Assembly (NCBI RefSeq): GCF_023078275.1 | Contig: NC_062975.1 | Location: forward strand, 15,041,141-15,105,140 | Reading direction: 5' to 3' | Length of the DNA stretch: 64,000 bases | From: Leguminivora glycinivorella | Lineage: Eukaryota; Arthropoda; Insecta; Lepidoptera; Tortricidae | Shown here: in pieces, positions 44,176 through 53,902 of the stretch | Layout of the letters: the number at the start of each line of letters is the position of its first letter | How positions within the stretch are numbered: position 1 is the stretch's first letter | Notes under the pieces: model-generated | Told to the model about the DNA's origin: nothing | Seen by the model: only the letters and a program-made list of their open reading frames with translations | Databases searched by the model: none | Translations under genes and position numbers: made by a program

Positions 44176-44949
44176 GGGGGTAAAACCCATGATGGACGCT
44201 CAGTCCCAGCCTATGTAGCCCGCCAATATGTATTGGCAAATGGAAACATAATCCGCGCATTCATAGGCCCCGTTTAATAATGCAGCGTCAGTAATGCACA
44301 ACACTGGCTTTAAAACTGGGGAATTATAGTTGGGGGTTCAGTTGGAATCTAGATACCCACATCGTTGATAAAATGTATAAAACTTTAAGGGATATTTAAA
44401 AAAGTGATTAAGGTAAAAGTACCGGTGTTCGTCAAGCTAATGCCAATAGAGCCTTTCTGTCACATTTATTGAGAATGACTTATGATTGAAAGTGGCATCT
44501 ACTGTCGGACACTGGCACTTGTACCATATTCATTTGAAATGGTTTTATTGTAACGCCTGTTTGTTCGGTCAGAGAAGTTTGTTGGAAAAATATATAGGTT
44601 TTTGGACCTAAACAACCTATTTGTTTGACCTAAACAATATATACTTATGATGAACATAAATAACTACTTGTAAATTCGAACTACGAGTACAAAACTGGCT
44701 CTCAAGAAAACTTCGCGGAGTTCTATAGTGCAATTCTATCGCGAACTGGCAAAAAACTGATATCAGAATGCTATTGGAATATTATCATCAAATTAAGCTA
44801 GGTTTACCTTTTAAACATACCCAAGAAACGCTTTTACAACATAGTTTTAAAAGTCAATTCGTTTAAGAGGCATGTGGTTCGAGAAAATTCTTACAATCCA
44901 TCTTATCTCAAAAATTACATTACAACTCCGCTACTCTTGCATATGTAGA
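44176..44949. other. Intergenic, no feature seen
   Basis: Nothing recognised. Confidence 0.35.
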
Positions 44950-44951
44950 TA

Positions 44952-45105
44952 TCGTCACTACTTTGAAAAAATCTCGTATCTCACGCTGCTCCCCAAAGTT
45001 AAAACGCAGTAAGTATATATGCAATTATGCATTCCATACATACTTACTACAATTTTCTTTTCATTGACAGACGAAGATACAAGTTTTTTTTTAAAGTAGT
45101 GACGA
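44952..45105 (-). mobile_element. TCGTCAC-family MITE, copy 5
   Basis: Reverse-oriented copy with TCGTCACTACTTTG and TTAAAGTAGTGACGA ends and TA flanks. Confidence 0.8.
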
Positions 45106-45107
45106 TA

Positions 45108-46290
45108 TGTCTATTCATCCATCCATCCAAGTACTTCTTTAATCTTAATAATATATGTTTATTTCTACAACCGAAGTCTGAACAAACAACGTTAGATCAC
45201 CACACACATATATTTTACCTTTGTAATAGAAAATGCACTCACAAAACGTAGATATCCTTCGATTTCAATTCAGTTTGTTTGTAAAAACGGCAATGCGGGC
45301 TCTGCACCGCAAGCAACCAATGAATAATTATCCATTCGCACAGGTGAAATAATTTGCCAGTCAAATGAGTTTCTAAAAAGCCTATTAAGCGGAAACTAAA
45401 ATTAGTTAATTATTTGTCATGCTCGTGCGGCGCAAAACTTGTTTGCGTCGGCATTTGTTTTAACTGCCCGTTTTATTGCATTAAATGCGGATTATCTATG
45501 ATTATTTAATACACAGACATTGAATAGTTTTTTTTTTCACTATACCAACTGCTAAAGGCGTTCTTGATACTTGGAAAATGGATTTTTTATCAACAAGCGT
45601 GCATAGTAATTTCATACAAATAGGCACAAAAGAAACACTGCCAGTGTCATGGGGTCGCCTGAGGTGTCCCCTTAGACCTAGATTAATGTACTATTATTAT
45701 GAAGCCTAGATTACACTTAGCTTTATAATTTAGTCTAGATTAATTAAGTGGATTAAATCATTTGTCAACCGGTGACGAAGCCAGTAAGCTTTGTTTCTGT
45801 GAACACTTGTTACTGTTCTAGACTAATGTTTACAATATTAAATTTAATTTCACGAATAAATTGTTAAACATAATTTCTAATTACATGATATTTATAAAGA
45901 GTAAATACTCACGAGATAATAACTTTCCTCCACGAAAACTTATAATATTTACCTGTAACAGACAAAGAAAATATTTAATACCCAAAATTCATTAGAATAA
46001 TTAGCTTACCAGTCTACTTTATGAAAGAAAAGTACATAAAATATCAAGTATTTTTAAGACGTTCAAGTTTAGAAAGCAAAGATTTTTGTAGTTAAATCGG
46101 AGCACACACTTGGTCGCGGTAACAGGAGCCTTTGTACAAACATTTAAACAGGAGATCTCGCTACAAGGAGATTTCACAGGCGTTTCTTTACTGAATATAA
46201 TGGTGCGTTTACACTTACCAAACTAACAGTGTGGTTTCTAAAAAGCTAAGACTGAGGTAGTATAATAACACTAGACATTAGTATGCCTAA
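45108..46290. other. AT-rich intergenic, no gene seen
   Basis: No open frame with a recognisable product. Confidence 0.35.
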
Positions 46291-46412
46291 CACGTGATTG
46301 TCGCAAGAGTATGTCGCCGCGAGATAGACTACCCGTCCTTATGTTAATAATACAATTAGAAAAAGACATGTCATCTATCTCGCGGCGACATACTCTCGTG
46401 GCAATTACTCGT
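46291..46412. mobile_element. Hairpin MITE (GAGTATGTCGCCGCGAGATA)
   Basis: Left arm GAGTATGTCGCCGCGAGATA and right arm TATCTCGCGGCGACATACTC are perfect complements with weaker pairing outside (TTGTCGCAA/TGGCAA). Loop AT-rich. No clear target duplication. Confidence 0.7.
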
Positions 46413-46798
46413 AGCACATGATTTCCGCGAGACTTCAACTTCTGTAGGCCTACCTACAGAAGTAATACGACAGAATAGATATATTTATACTAAACTAAGG
46501 GTTAAGTAATAGGTTATAGCAATGGAATATATTATGTACATACGATGAATGTCATTGTGCATGATATTTACACCATTGAGTAACGAAACTCGCTAGCTAT
46601 AGCTACACAGGATGCACGTACATAACGATACCGACGACGATTTTGACGACCGGTCTGGCTTAGTCGGTAGTGACCCTGCCTGTTACGCCGCGGTCCCGGG
46701 TTCGAATCCCGGTAAGAGCATTTATTTGTGTGATGAGCACAGATATTTGTTCCTGAGTCATGGATGTTTTCTATGTTTATAAGTGTTTGTATATTATA

Positions 46799-47345
46799 CA
46801 GGGTGCCCGGTAATTAATGGACAACCTTTTATCCACCAAGAGGGCACCTTATACTGGTCCAGAAAATCGACTTTAAGGTTTAGTAAAAGTCGCCTGGTTT
46901 TCGAGATTTTCACACTTTTTAAAATTTCAATGGATATTAATGGACAACCTTTTAACCACCAAGAGGGCACCTTATACTGGTACAGAAAATCGACATTAAG
47001 GTTTAGTAAAAGTCGCCTGGTTTTCGAGATTTTCACACTTTTTAAAATTTTAGGTAGTATTAAAATTTTAAAAAGTGTGAAAATCTCGAAAACCAGGCGA
47101 CAGGCCTTTTAACCACCAAGAGGGCATCTTATACTGGTCCAGAAAATCGACATTAAGGTTTAGTAAAAGTCGCCTGGTATTCGAGATTTTCACAATTTTT
47201 AAAATTTTAATACTACCTAAAATTTTAAGTGTGAAAATCTCGAAAACCAGGCTACTTTTACTAAACCTTAAAGTCGATTTTCTGGACCAGTATAAGGTGC
47301 CCTCTTGGTGGTTAAAAGGTTGTCCATTAATTACTGGGCACCCGG
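46799..47345. mobile_element. Mariner-like MITE with tandem inverted units
   Basis: 547 bp with TA on both sides and ends CAGGGTGCCCGGTAATTAAT and ATTAATTACTGGGCACCCGG. The inside is a series of units containing CCACCAAGAGGGCACCTTAT, GTTTAGTAAAAGTCGCCTGG and CGAGATTTTCACACTTTTTA: three forward and at least two reversed partial units, with one abrupt junction near 47099. The long open frames here on both strands are repeat translations. Confidence 0.85.
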
Positions 47346-47386
47346 TATATATCGTCGTCTGAGTACCCACAACACAAGCCTTCTTG

Positions 47387-47389
<3 letters not shown>

Positions 47390-47424
<35 letters not shown>

Positions 47425-47666
47425 ATATTATAGGACATTCTTACACAGATTGACTGAGGCCCACGGTAAGCTCAAGAAGGCTTGTGTTGTGGGTACTCAG
47501 ACAACGACATATATAATATATAAATACTTATATATATAGAAAACATCCATGACTCAGGAACAAATATCTGTGCTCATCACACAAATAAATGCCCTTACCG
47601 GGATTCGAACCCGGGACCGCGGCGCAGCAGGCAATGTCACTACCGACTGCGCCAGACCGGTCGTCA
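47390..47666 (-). mobile_element. SINE family 1, nested antisense copy
   Basis: Begins with a run of about 31 T (47390-47420), the antisense tail, then the complement of the SINE body and head (GGGATTCGAACCCGGGACCG). It interrupts the sense SINE. AGCTT is present on both sides. Confidence 0.85.
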
Positions 47667-47864
47667 AAAAGCTTACCGTGAGGCTCAGTCAATCTGTGTA
47701 AGAATGTCCTATAATATTTATTTATTTTCCTATTAAGTATACTGAGCCAAGTGCAAAATCATGATTTTACAGGAGAGCCGTTCAAAGGTATACAAAGTAA
47801 TATAACTAACGTATTTATTCCCACAAACATAAAAAATCGGATTTGCTTTAACAAAATCAATAAG

Positions 47865-48077
47865 CTTTCGTAAGACATATTCAAATAATTAATGAATCTA
47901 CGGTTATACTCACGTTATTATATCGCTATTGCTGCGACATGTTGTGTCAGTACACGGAGTTTAGCCGCCGCGTGAACTACTATGTACCTGGAGAGGGGCC
48001 TCCGAATTGGCTCGAAACATGTCGCAGCAATAGCGATATAATAACGTGAGTACAAACGTAGATTCGTTAATTATTTG
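47865..48077 (-). mobile_element. Hairpin-tail element, family B copy 2
   Basis: 213 bp. The short tail (CTTTCGTAAGACATATTC) is at the left. The hairpin has long arms containing TACTCACGTTATTATATCGC / GCGATATAATAACGTGAGTA and CTATTGCTGCGACATGTT/AACATGTCGCAGCAATAG. The flanks AAATCAATAAG and AAATCAAAATG match at 9 of 11 positions, a plausible aged duplication. Confidence 0.6.
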
Positions 48078-48743
48078 AAATCAAAATGATTATTTGTGCA
48101 TTCATGAAATTTTCAAATTTATAACAGTTTATGATATAAGAGTACCTACTTATGAGTATATTAAGAGTTATTAAGAACTACAAGATCGCGACTTAACGCA
48201 TTACCAATGCAACGTTTTCGTAGCGCTACGCTCGTAGCTGATTCCAGTGTGTCTCAGCTTTTTATAGTAGAGGAGATATAGCCTTGGGGGTCATAATAAT
48301 TACCACAGAACCGAAGTTTGTTTTTTTTAGTTCTTTGTGTGTGTCTTTTTGACATACTAAAAATATAGTAAAATATATTTATGCAAAATGCGTTTTTTCG
48401 ACCGCCAAAAGTTGTATGAAAAATTACTATGGAAAAAAAATCCTAAAATTTAAAAATCGTCTCTGGTATCAACTTATGGGGAATTAGGCGACAAATTTTT
48501 TTTATAGCGTTGATGTTTAGCAAAAATATAAATATTTTTCACTATTTTGGTAAAATAAAAAATGATAAAAATCATAAATTTGATGAAAGGAAGTAATTAA
48601 AACATAAATTTCAGCAATGTAATTTTTTTCATATGTCCCACACCATGGTAAATACGGGTACGATCCGCCTGGTGATTAGCAGTTACGGTATCCTATGACG
48701 CCTGCCAATCTAGAGCCTCCACATGCGCGTTGCTGGCCCTTTA

Positions 48744-48900
48744 GGGTACCTTTCCACTAGAGATGCGCAACGTGATAGTGTTTGATATCCACCAATCATG
48801 TTCACTGTTCACAAAGCGTAGCGCTAGTAGGAACGGGTTCGACTAAGCTGATTGTGGATATCAGAAGCATCCATAACACATCTCTGGTGGAAAGGCACCC
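48744..48900 (+). mobile_element. PIF/Harbinger-like MITE in left arm
   Basis: 157 bp with ends GGGTACCTTTCCACTAGAGA and TCTCTGGTGGAAAGGCACCC and TTA on both sides. A 3-bp TWA-type duplication with GGG termini fits PIF/Harbinger. Non-coding. Confidence 0.75.
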
Positions 48901-49154
48901 TTAACAGTCCTCAGCTAGCTCGCAGGATAACGCGTCCGCGGGAGAAAAATCCTCCTATTGGGTAACCGTATTTACCATGAACTTGTATTTTGGTGGGGTT
49001 CAATATAAGTATATAAATTGTCGCATCCCATAAAAAAACTGTCGATAAAGCATTATATCGAACACGAGAGAAAACCAAAACCTAATAATCATCGGTTTTT
49101 CTAGTCATAAATCTGCGCATCCACACACCCTGGACCCGTATATGGTCGCACACT

Positions 49155-49375
49155 GCGGCTTCTTCTTCTTCGACCTAGCGTTTTCCCGGCCTAGCGCCAG
49201 GGTCCGCTTTCCTACTCAGTCTTCTCCACTTTGCCCGGTCTTCAGCATACTTAGACGTGAGATTGTTCTCTTGTATGTCCGCTTCCACGACGTCCAGCCA
49301 GCGCTTCTTTGGGCTACCGGGGCCGCGTGACTTAGAGCCTTGGACAGCGAGATTAAGGCATCTGTTTTCGATGTA
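49155..49375 (-). pseudogene. LINE polymerase C-terminal remnant in palindrome spacer
   Basis: The minus strand reads GPGSPKKRWLDVVEADIQEN then NLTSKYAEDRAKWRRLSRKA, the conserved last segment of RTE-like polymerases. No catalytic residues remain. It fills much of the spacer between the palindrome arms. Confidence 0.7.
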
Positions 49376-49438
49376 GGCTTAGGAGGATTTTTCTCCCGCG
49401 GACGCGCGTTATCCTGCGAGCTAGCTGAGGACTGTTAA

Positions 49439-49595
49439 GGGTGCCTTTCCACCAGAGATGTGTTATGGATGCTTCTGATATCCACAATCAGCTTAGTCGA
49501 ACCCGTTCCTACTAGCGCTACGCTTTGTGAACAGTGAACATGATTGGTGGATATCAAACACTATCACGTTGCGCATCTCTAGTGGAAAGGTACCC
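49439..49595 (-). mobile_element. PIF/Harbinger-like MITE in right arm
   Basis: Inverted copy of 48744-48900 with TAA (the complement of TTA) on both sides. Its presence in both arms shows the MITE was there before the arm duplication. Confidence 0.75.
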
Positions 49596-50086
49596 TAAAG
49601 GGCCAGCAACGCGCATGTGGAGGCTCTAGATTGGCAGGCGTCATAGGCTACCGTAACTGTTAATCACCAGGCGGATCGTATCCGTATTTACCATGGTGTG
49701 GGACATATGAAAAAAATTACATTGCTGAAATTTATGTTTTAATTACTTCCTTTCATCAAATTTATGATTTTTATCATTTTTTATTTTACCAAAATAGTGA
49801 AAAATATTTATATTTTTGCTAAACATCAACGCTATAAAAAAATTTGCCGCCTAATTCCCCATAAGTTGATACCAGAGACGATTTTTAAATTTTAGGATTT
49901 TTTTTCCATAGTAATTTTTCATACAACTTTTGGCGGTCGAAAAAACGCATTTTGCATAAATATATTTTACTATATTTTTAGTATGTCAAAAAGACACACA
50001 CAAAGAACTAAAAAAACCAAACTTCGGTTCTGTGGGAATTATTATGACCCCCCCCATACAAATTCTCATTCCACTCCTCTACTATT

Positions 50087-51496
50087 AGATGAAATCAATT
50101 AAACAATTGCAAGCTTTAAACATTGAATGTAATTAATGCATGTTTAATTAATCGGAGGAATACATCATTAAACTTATTTGCACCAGTGTTTACAATTACG
50201 AATTTTTATAACTATAGGTATTTATTTAAACTAAATATTTAACTATAGGCTTTAAATAATTTATTTTAACCAATATTTTTTCAATAAACTACGACTCTGA
50301 AAGTATTTTATTCCCAAATGGAATGAAAGTTTAAAACACAAATTATTCATCGCAACATATAAAGCCATTTTAGTTATTTATTTCGACTCTTTATTACTAA
50401 ATATGTAATAGAGTTGGCAGAAGTGAAAACAGACTATCCCGTTACTCATAACCACAACTGCCTTAACGCAACCTCTGCTAATTTCATCAACCTAATAGAA
50501 AACGAGGCTGATTAGCCGAACTATTTTAATTAAATTTCCCTCAGACCTGTTCTAAGATGCAGCCCTTTCGCGATAGCGGCCAGATGTCGCGGGCGGCGAT
50601 ACTGGCTTTGTGTCATATCTAATGAAAGGTTGACTGATATAGCTATCTTTAATCAAGAACTTGAGCCCGCATCGTAATGTCGGTTGTTTGACAGCAAATG
50701 TTGCTGGTAAAGCTTGAGCGCTTTGTACTTTCAGCGGTTTTTGTGGTTGTGTCATATAGCTGGTTTTAGAAGAATCACGTACCTATAAGTTATTTACTAC
50801 CTATTATTTACGTAATTACATAGAAATACATCACCACGGCGTACCGATATTTTGGAGCAGTTAGGTACATGCATGATCGCGGGTAACTGAATGAGGAGAT
50901 CGCGAGCTGTCTACACAACTTTGACATGCACACGCCATTTGCAATTACCCATGATCACGATGCATGTAACTACGCCAAAATATCGGGAGCTTAATCACGG
51001 TCACTTTATTATACTGATCAATATAAGTAATTCACACCTACATAAATATGGGACCCATGTCTCAAAACTCAAAGTTACAAGTTACAAGAGGTAGGCAATG
51101 TCTAATATGACAAGTTGGAAAGAGAGTTTCAGTTTTGAGAAATGGGCCTATGGTGTAGACTTATTATTTACACTATAAGAAACTCAGGGCCCTTACATTT
51201 ACCTACTGTTTGCAACGTAATAAACAGGTGTCTTTAATAATATTTTGATTCCACAGATAACTTATATAAAAGTTAAGAAGACCTCAATAAAAGTCAAGTT
51301 CCAGACTTTGCGAGAATGTCTGAGTTCACACCCTTGCCCTGACCTCTGGGCAGATCAAACACCGAACACTTGTCACAATCACGGGCACATAGAAACTTAA
51401 GGAAACTAATCTCTTTGAGACAATACTAGGGCAATATCTCCGGTTTACGACACGGCCTGGCTTCAAATACAAATATTTGAGCAAAGGCTCCCCATT
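50087..51496. other. Intergenic with one inverted repeat
   Basis: At 50846-50993 CCGATATTTTGG, GGTACATGCATGATC and GGGTAACTG pair with CAATTACCCATGATC...ATGCATGTAACT...CCAAAATATCGG, probably a MITE. A minus-strand frame at 50552-50755 has no recognised domain. Confidence 0.45.
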
Positions 51497-51639
51497 GTAC
51501 AGGTCAAACTAATTTTGGAATCCTTTGAAGCGTTAATTCAATTTTGTATTGTTACCATCAGTCAAGTAAACCTTGGATTATTAAGGTTTGCGATAAAAAG
51601 ACGCTTAGTTTTAGTTGTGAGTTTAGTTTTGTGACATTT

Positions 51640-51685
51640 CCATCAGGCGGCTCGTCTGCTGCCTATTTCATATAAAAAAAAACCT
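51640..51685 (+). mobile_element. Short retroposon 3' fragment
   Basis: CCATCAGGCGGCTCGTCTGC...CATATAAAAAAAAA, absent at the corresponding site of the right arm (about 60415). Similar ends are at 36228-36275 and 63125-63175. Confidence 0.6.
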
Positions 51686-51764
51686 AAGTGCGCTTTAAAT
51701 ATCGAATAATAAACAATTAAACATCGTTAGATACCAGACGCTCAATGTTCAAATGTATATTCAA

Positions 51765-51905
51765 ATAGCTCTTGCCCGCGGCTTCGATCGCGTTAAAAAG
51801 AGACAAAAAGTAGCCTATGTCACTCTCCATCCCTTCAACTATCTCCACTTAAATCACAACAATTCATCGCTCCGTTTTGCTGTAAAAGGATGTAAGTATA
51901 AAAAG
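51765..51905 (+). repeat. CGGCTTCGC-family repeat, copy 6
   Basis: TAGCTCTTGCCCGCGGCTTC through CAACTATCTCCACTTAAATC. Its 3' end is shorter than in the mirror copy at 60150-60333. Confidence 0.75.
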
Positions 51906-52135
51906 TAGAAAATGAATTCGGAATAGACTGTGATTCGGATTTAATGTAACTTACACAGAGACATACATACATAAGTATATATTTAAAAACTGTATTAAAA
52001 TGATCATAAATAATTAAAGCTACTAATAGTTACAGACATCAAGCAAATCTTGTCACTAAAAGGCGACCAAAAAGAAAAGGCATCTAACATGAGGTAGGTA
52101 ATAAAAACTCACAATTGTCATCTAAATACTTTTTT

Positions 52136-52465
52136 CTCAAACATGCAATGAAATATTGTCTTTACGTTCCTTAAAATGGGCTGGGAAGTATCGCTTTTTG
52201 AGCACAACAACTCGAGAGGACTGTAAAGGGATTTCATATTATTTTTTAGGCCTAGGCCTGCAAAGTAACTTTTTTTTATAAAATATTGTCCTTTAGAGCA
52301 TTTTTTTTTATTTCATTGTATGTTTGAGAAAAGCACTATACATGCCTCGGCGTGAAAACGGATTCCCGGCCTCGTATCCCTATCCGGCCTCGCTCGCACG
52401 CTCGCTCGACCGTATATACCCACATGGCCGGAAATCCTCATTTTCCCGGCCTCTGATGTAATGTA
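52136..52465. mobile_element. Insertion with TCTCAAACATGCAATGAAAT inverted repeat
   Basis: TCTCAAACATGCAATGAAAT at the left is matched by ATTTCATTGTATGTTTGAGA at about 52310-52332. A GC-rich segment with repeated CCCGGCCTC and CTCGCTCG motifs follows. The right arm lacks the whole segment (continuous through about 59890), giving an empty site. Confidence 0.65.
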
Positions 52466-53054
52466 CTATTCCTCTTGTATACAAATATAGGTATCTCGTG
52501 AAAACTAACATGTCTCAAAAATATTATACGAATTCAAATATCAGGTGAAATTACAAGCATCGTCAAGCTCCCACTACATCAACTTAAGCGGGTGAGGCGG
52601 AGATTACTTCCGCATTACTTTCTATATTAAAAATCCGCACAATTTGCTGAACAAGGTAATACCTTTAATACTTCCCTCCCTGGTTATTTAAAAAGGCAAA
52701 TTTGCTCCAAACATTTAAGACGGAAGGGGACGCCAAAACCGGTTTTTCATACAAGCGCTGTTGGCGTTTTCTTCTCTCGAATTATTGGATATATATTATT
52801 TAATGTACTTATGTTAATCATAGCATTTACGATTGATATTTTAATCCTATAAAATAAGACCGATAAACTGATAACATCTTTCTTTAAATGCTCCTAACGG
52901 TGGATAGACGTTACGACATCTCGCATGCGAGTTTCAATACAATGCGACATTTGATTGGTCGGCTAAATTGGATTAACAGTTACATTGGGAACTAGAATCT
53001 CATGCAAGTTCGCGCCGTGTAAATGAAAGGTCACCTTCATAATTATTGAAATAG

Positions 53055-53336
53055 TTATTTATAAAATCCATCGCAGTTATCGTAAAAATATTTTCCATGA
53101 TTTAAATATCTATACAATATAATGAGATCAATGAGCAGACGTTAACAGACCGTAATGTAAGGCAGCGTTCCCACTTAGGGACCGGCCACACTTAAGAGAC
53201 GCATGTCCTGAGGTGCGGAACGGACATCCGCGCCACGCTGCCTGAACGTAATTCAAAAAACGTCTCCTCGGTACATTTTGTATAGGAAGGACGTAAGACG
53301 CGCCCCCAGGCGGCGCGCCGCGCCGTCTGGGTACTA
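53055..53336 (+). repeat. Spacer of the large palindrome, with half a foldback
   Basis: 53055-53110 resembles 61311-61360 (TTATAAAATCCATCG...). 53113-53331 is a direct near-copy of 60555-60770 (AATATAATGAGATCAATGAG onward) and stops at the apex of the foldback palindrome, where the right arm begins. Confidence 0.8.
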
Positions 53337-53484
53337 CTATTTCAATAATTATGAAGGTGACCTTTCATTTACACGGCGCGAACTTGCATGAGATTCTAGT
53401 TCCCAATGTAACTGTTATATCCAATTTAGCCGACCAATCAAATGTCGCATTGTATTGAAACTCGCATGCGAGATGTCGTAACGT

Positions 53485-53616
53485 TGTAAGGAGGTTGGTT
53501 GATGGAAACAACTTGTCTCTTTGAAGTATGATTTAATACTGGAATATGAGCCTTAACCTACGGAATATATAGAGAGTTACATGAATCATAATATACTTAA
53601 GCATCTATACACTACA
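53485..53616 (-). repeat. 3' LTR
   Basis: 132 bp. On the minus strand it starts TGTAGTGTATAGATGC and ends AACCTCCTTACA, the canonical TG...CA ends. Identical to 59316-59447. Very short for an insect Gypsy LTR. Confidence 0.95.
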
Positions 53617-53632
53617 TCTCCCACGGAGGAAA
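53617..53632 (-). promoter_or_regulatory. Polypurine tract
   Basis: On the minus strand GTGGGAGA lies immediately before the 3' LTR, where plus-strand DNA synthesis is primed in LTR elements. The tract is short. Confidence 0.6.
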
Positions 53633-53902
53633 AGAGAAAAAAAAATAGTACAAGTTTTTTTTTTTTCGAACTTATCAGTAATTCAACAATCATGTATATA
53701 TTTTTAATCTATAACTAAGTGCATAGGAATGCATATGTTTAGTTAGAGTTGTAAGTTTACAATAATGCAGACATCATAGCTCTGATTACTGATATCTAAT
53801 TACTAATACATTTATGAGTATGTTCTGTATGAACCACAGTAAACAAATTAACAGACAGTAAGTAAGTACATATTATAATATATTAACAATGTATCATGGG
53901 TT
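53633..53902. other. Gypsy 3' untranslated region
   Basis: About 270 bp between the integrase stop and the polypurine tract. It contains a T-rich run at 53656-53666. No env-like reading frame is present. Confidence 0.6.

Larger units (their letters stand above)
46645..47730 (+). mobile_element. SINE family 1, interrupted twice
   Basis: Plus-strand SINE in three pieces: head 46645-46798, middle 47346-47389 (ATATCGTCGTCTGAGTACCC...TTCTTGAGC), and 3' end about 47670-47730 (AGCTTACCGTGAGGCTCAGT...). The first gap holds a mariner-like composite and the second holds another SINE in reverse. Confidence 0.85.
48264..50086. repeat. Palindrome with about 700-bp arms
   Basis: Left arm 48264-48956 and right arm 49381-50086 are near-identical inverted copies around a 424-bp spacer. 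Each arm carries the same 157-bp Harbinger-like MITE and a retroposon-like GATCCGCCTGGTGATTAGCA segment. Arm differences are few (for example a short C-run indel near 50050). Confidence 0.85.
51497..53054 (+). repeat. Left arm of the large inverted duplication
   Basis: Inverted match to 53337-53484 plus 59452-60556. It includes a CGGCTTCGC repeat (51765), the ACGT target site at 52908-52911 without a Gypsy insertion, and two insertions absent from the other arm (about 51640-51685 and about 52136-52465). Confidence 0.85.

Noticed and set aside
46783..47370. Overlapping open frames on both strands of about 80-109 codons
   Set aside because: They are translations of the tandem inverted units of a mariner-like MITE. 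Both strands read alike because the element is palindromic.
50552..50755. Minus-strand 67-codon frame as a host exon
   Set aside because: No domain, splice context or repeat evidence supports it. It could be single-copy sequence but cannot be claimed as coding.
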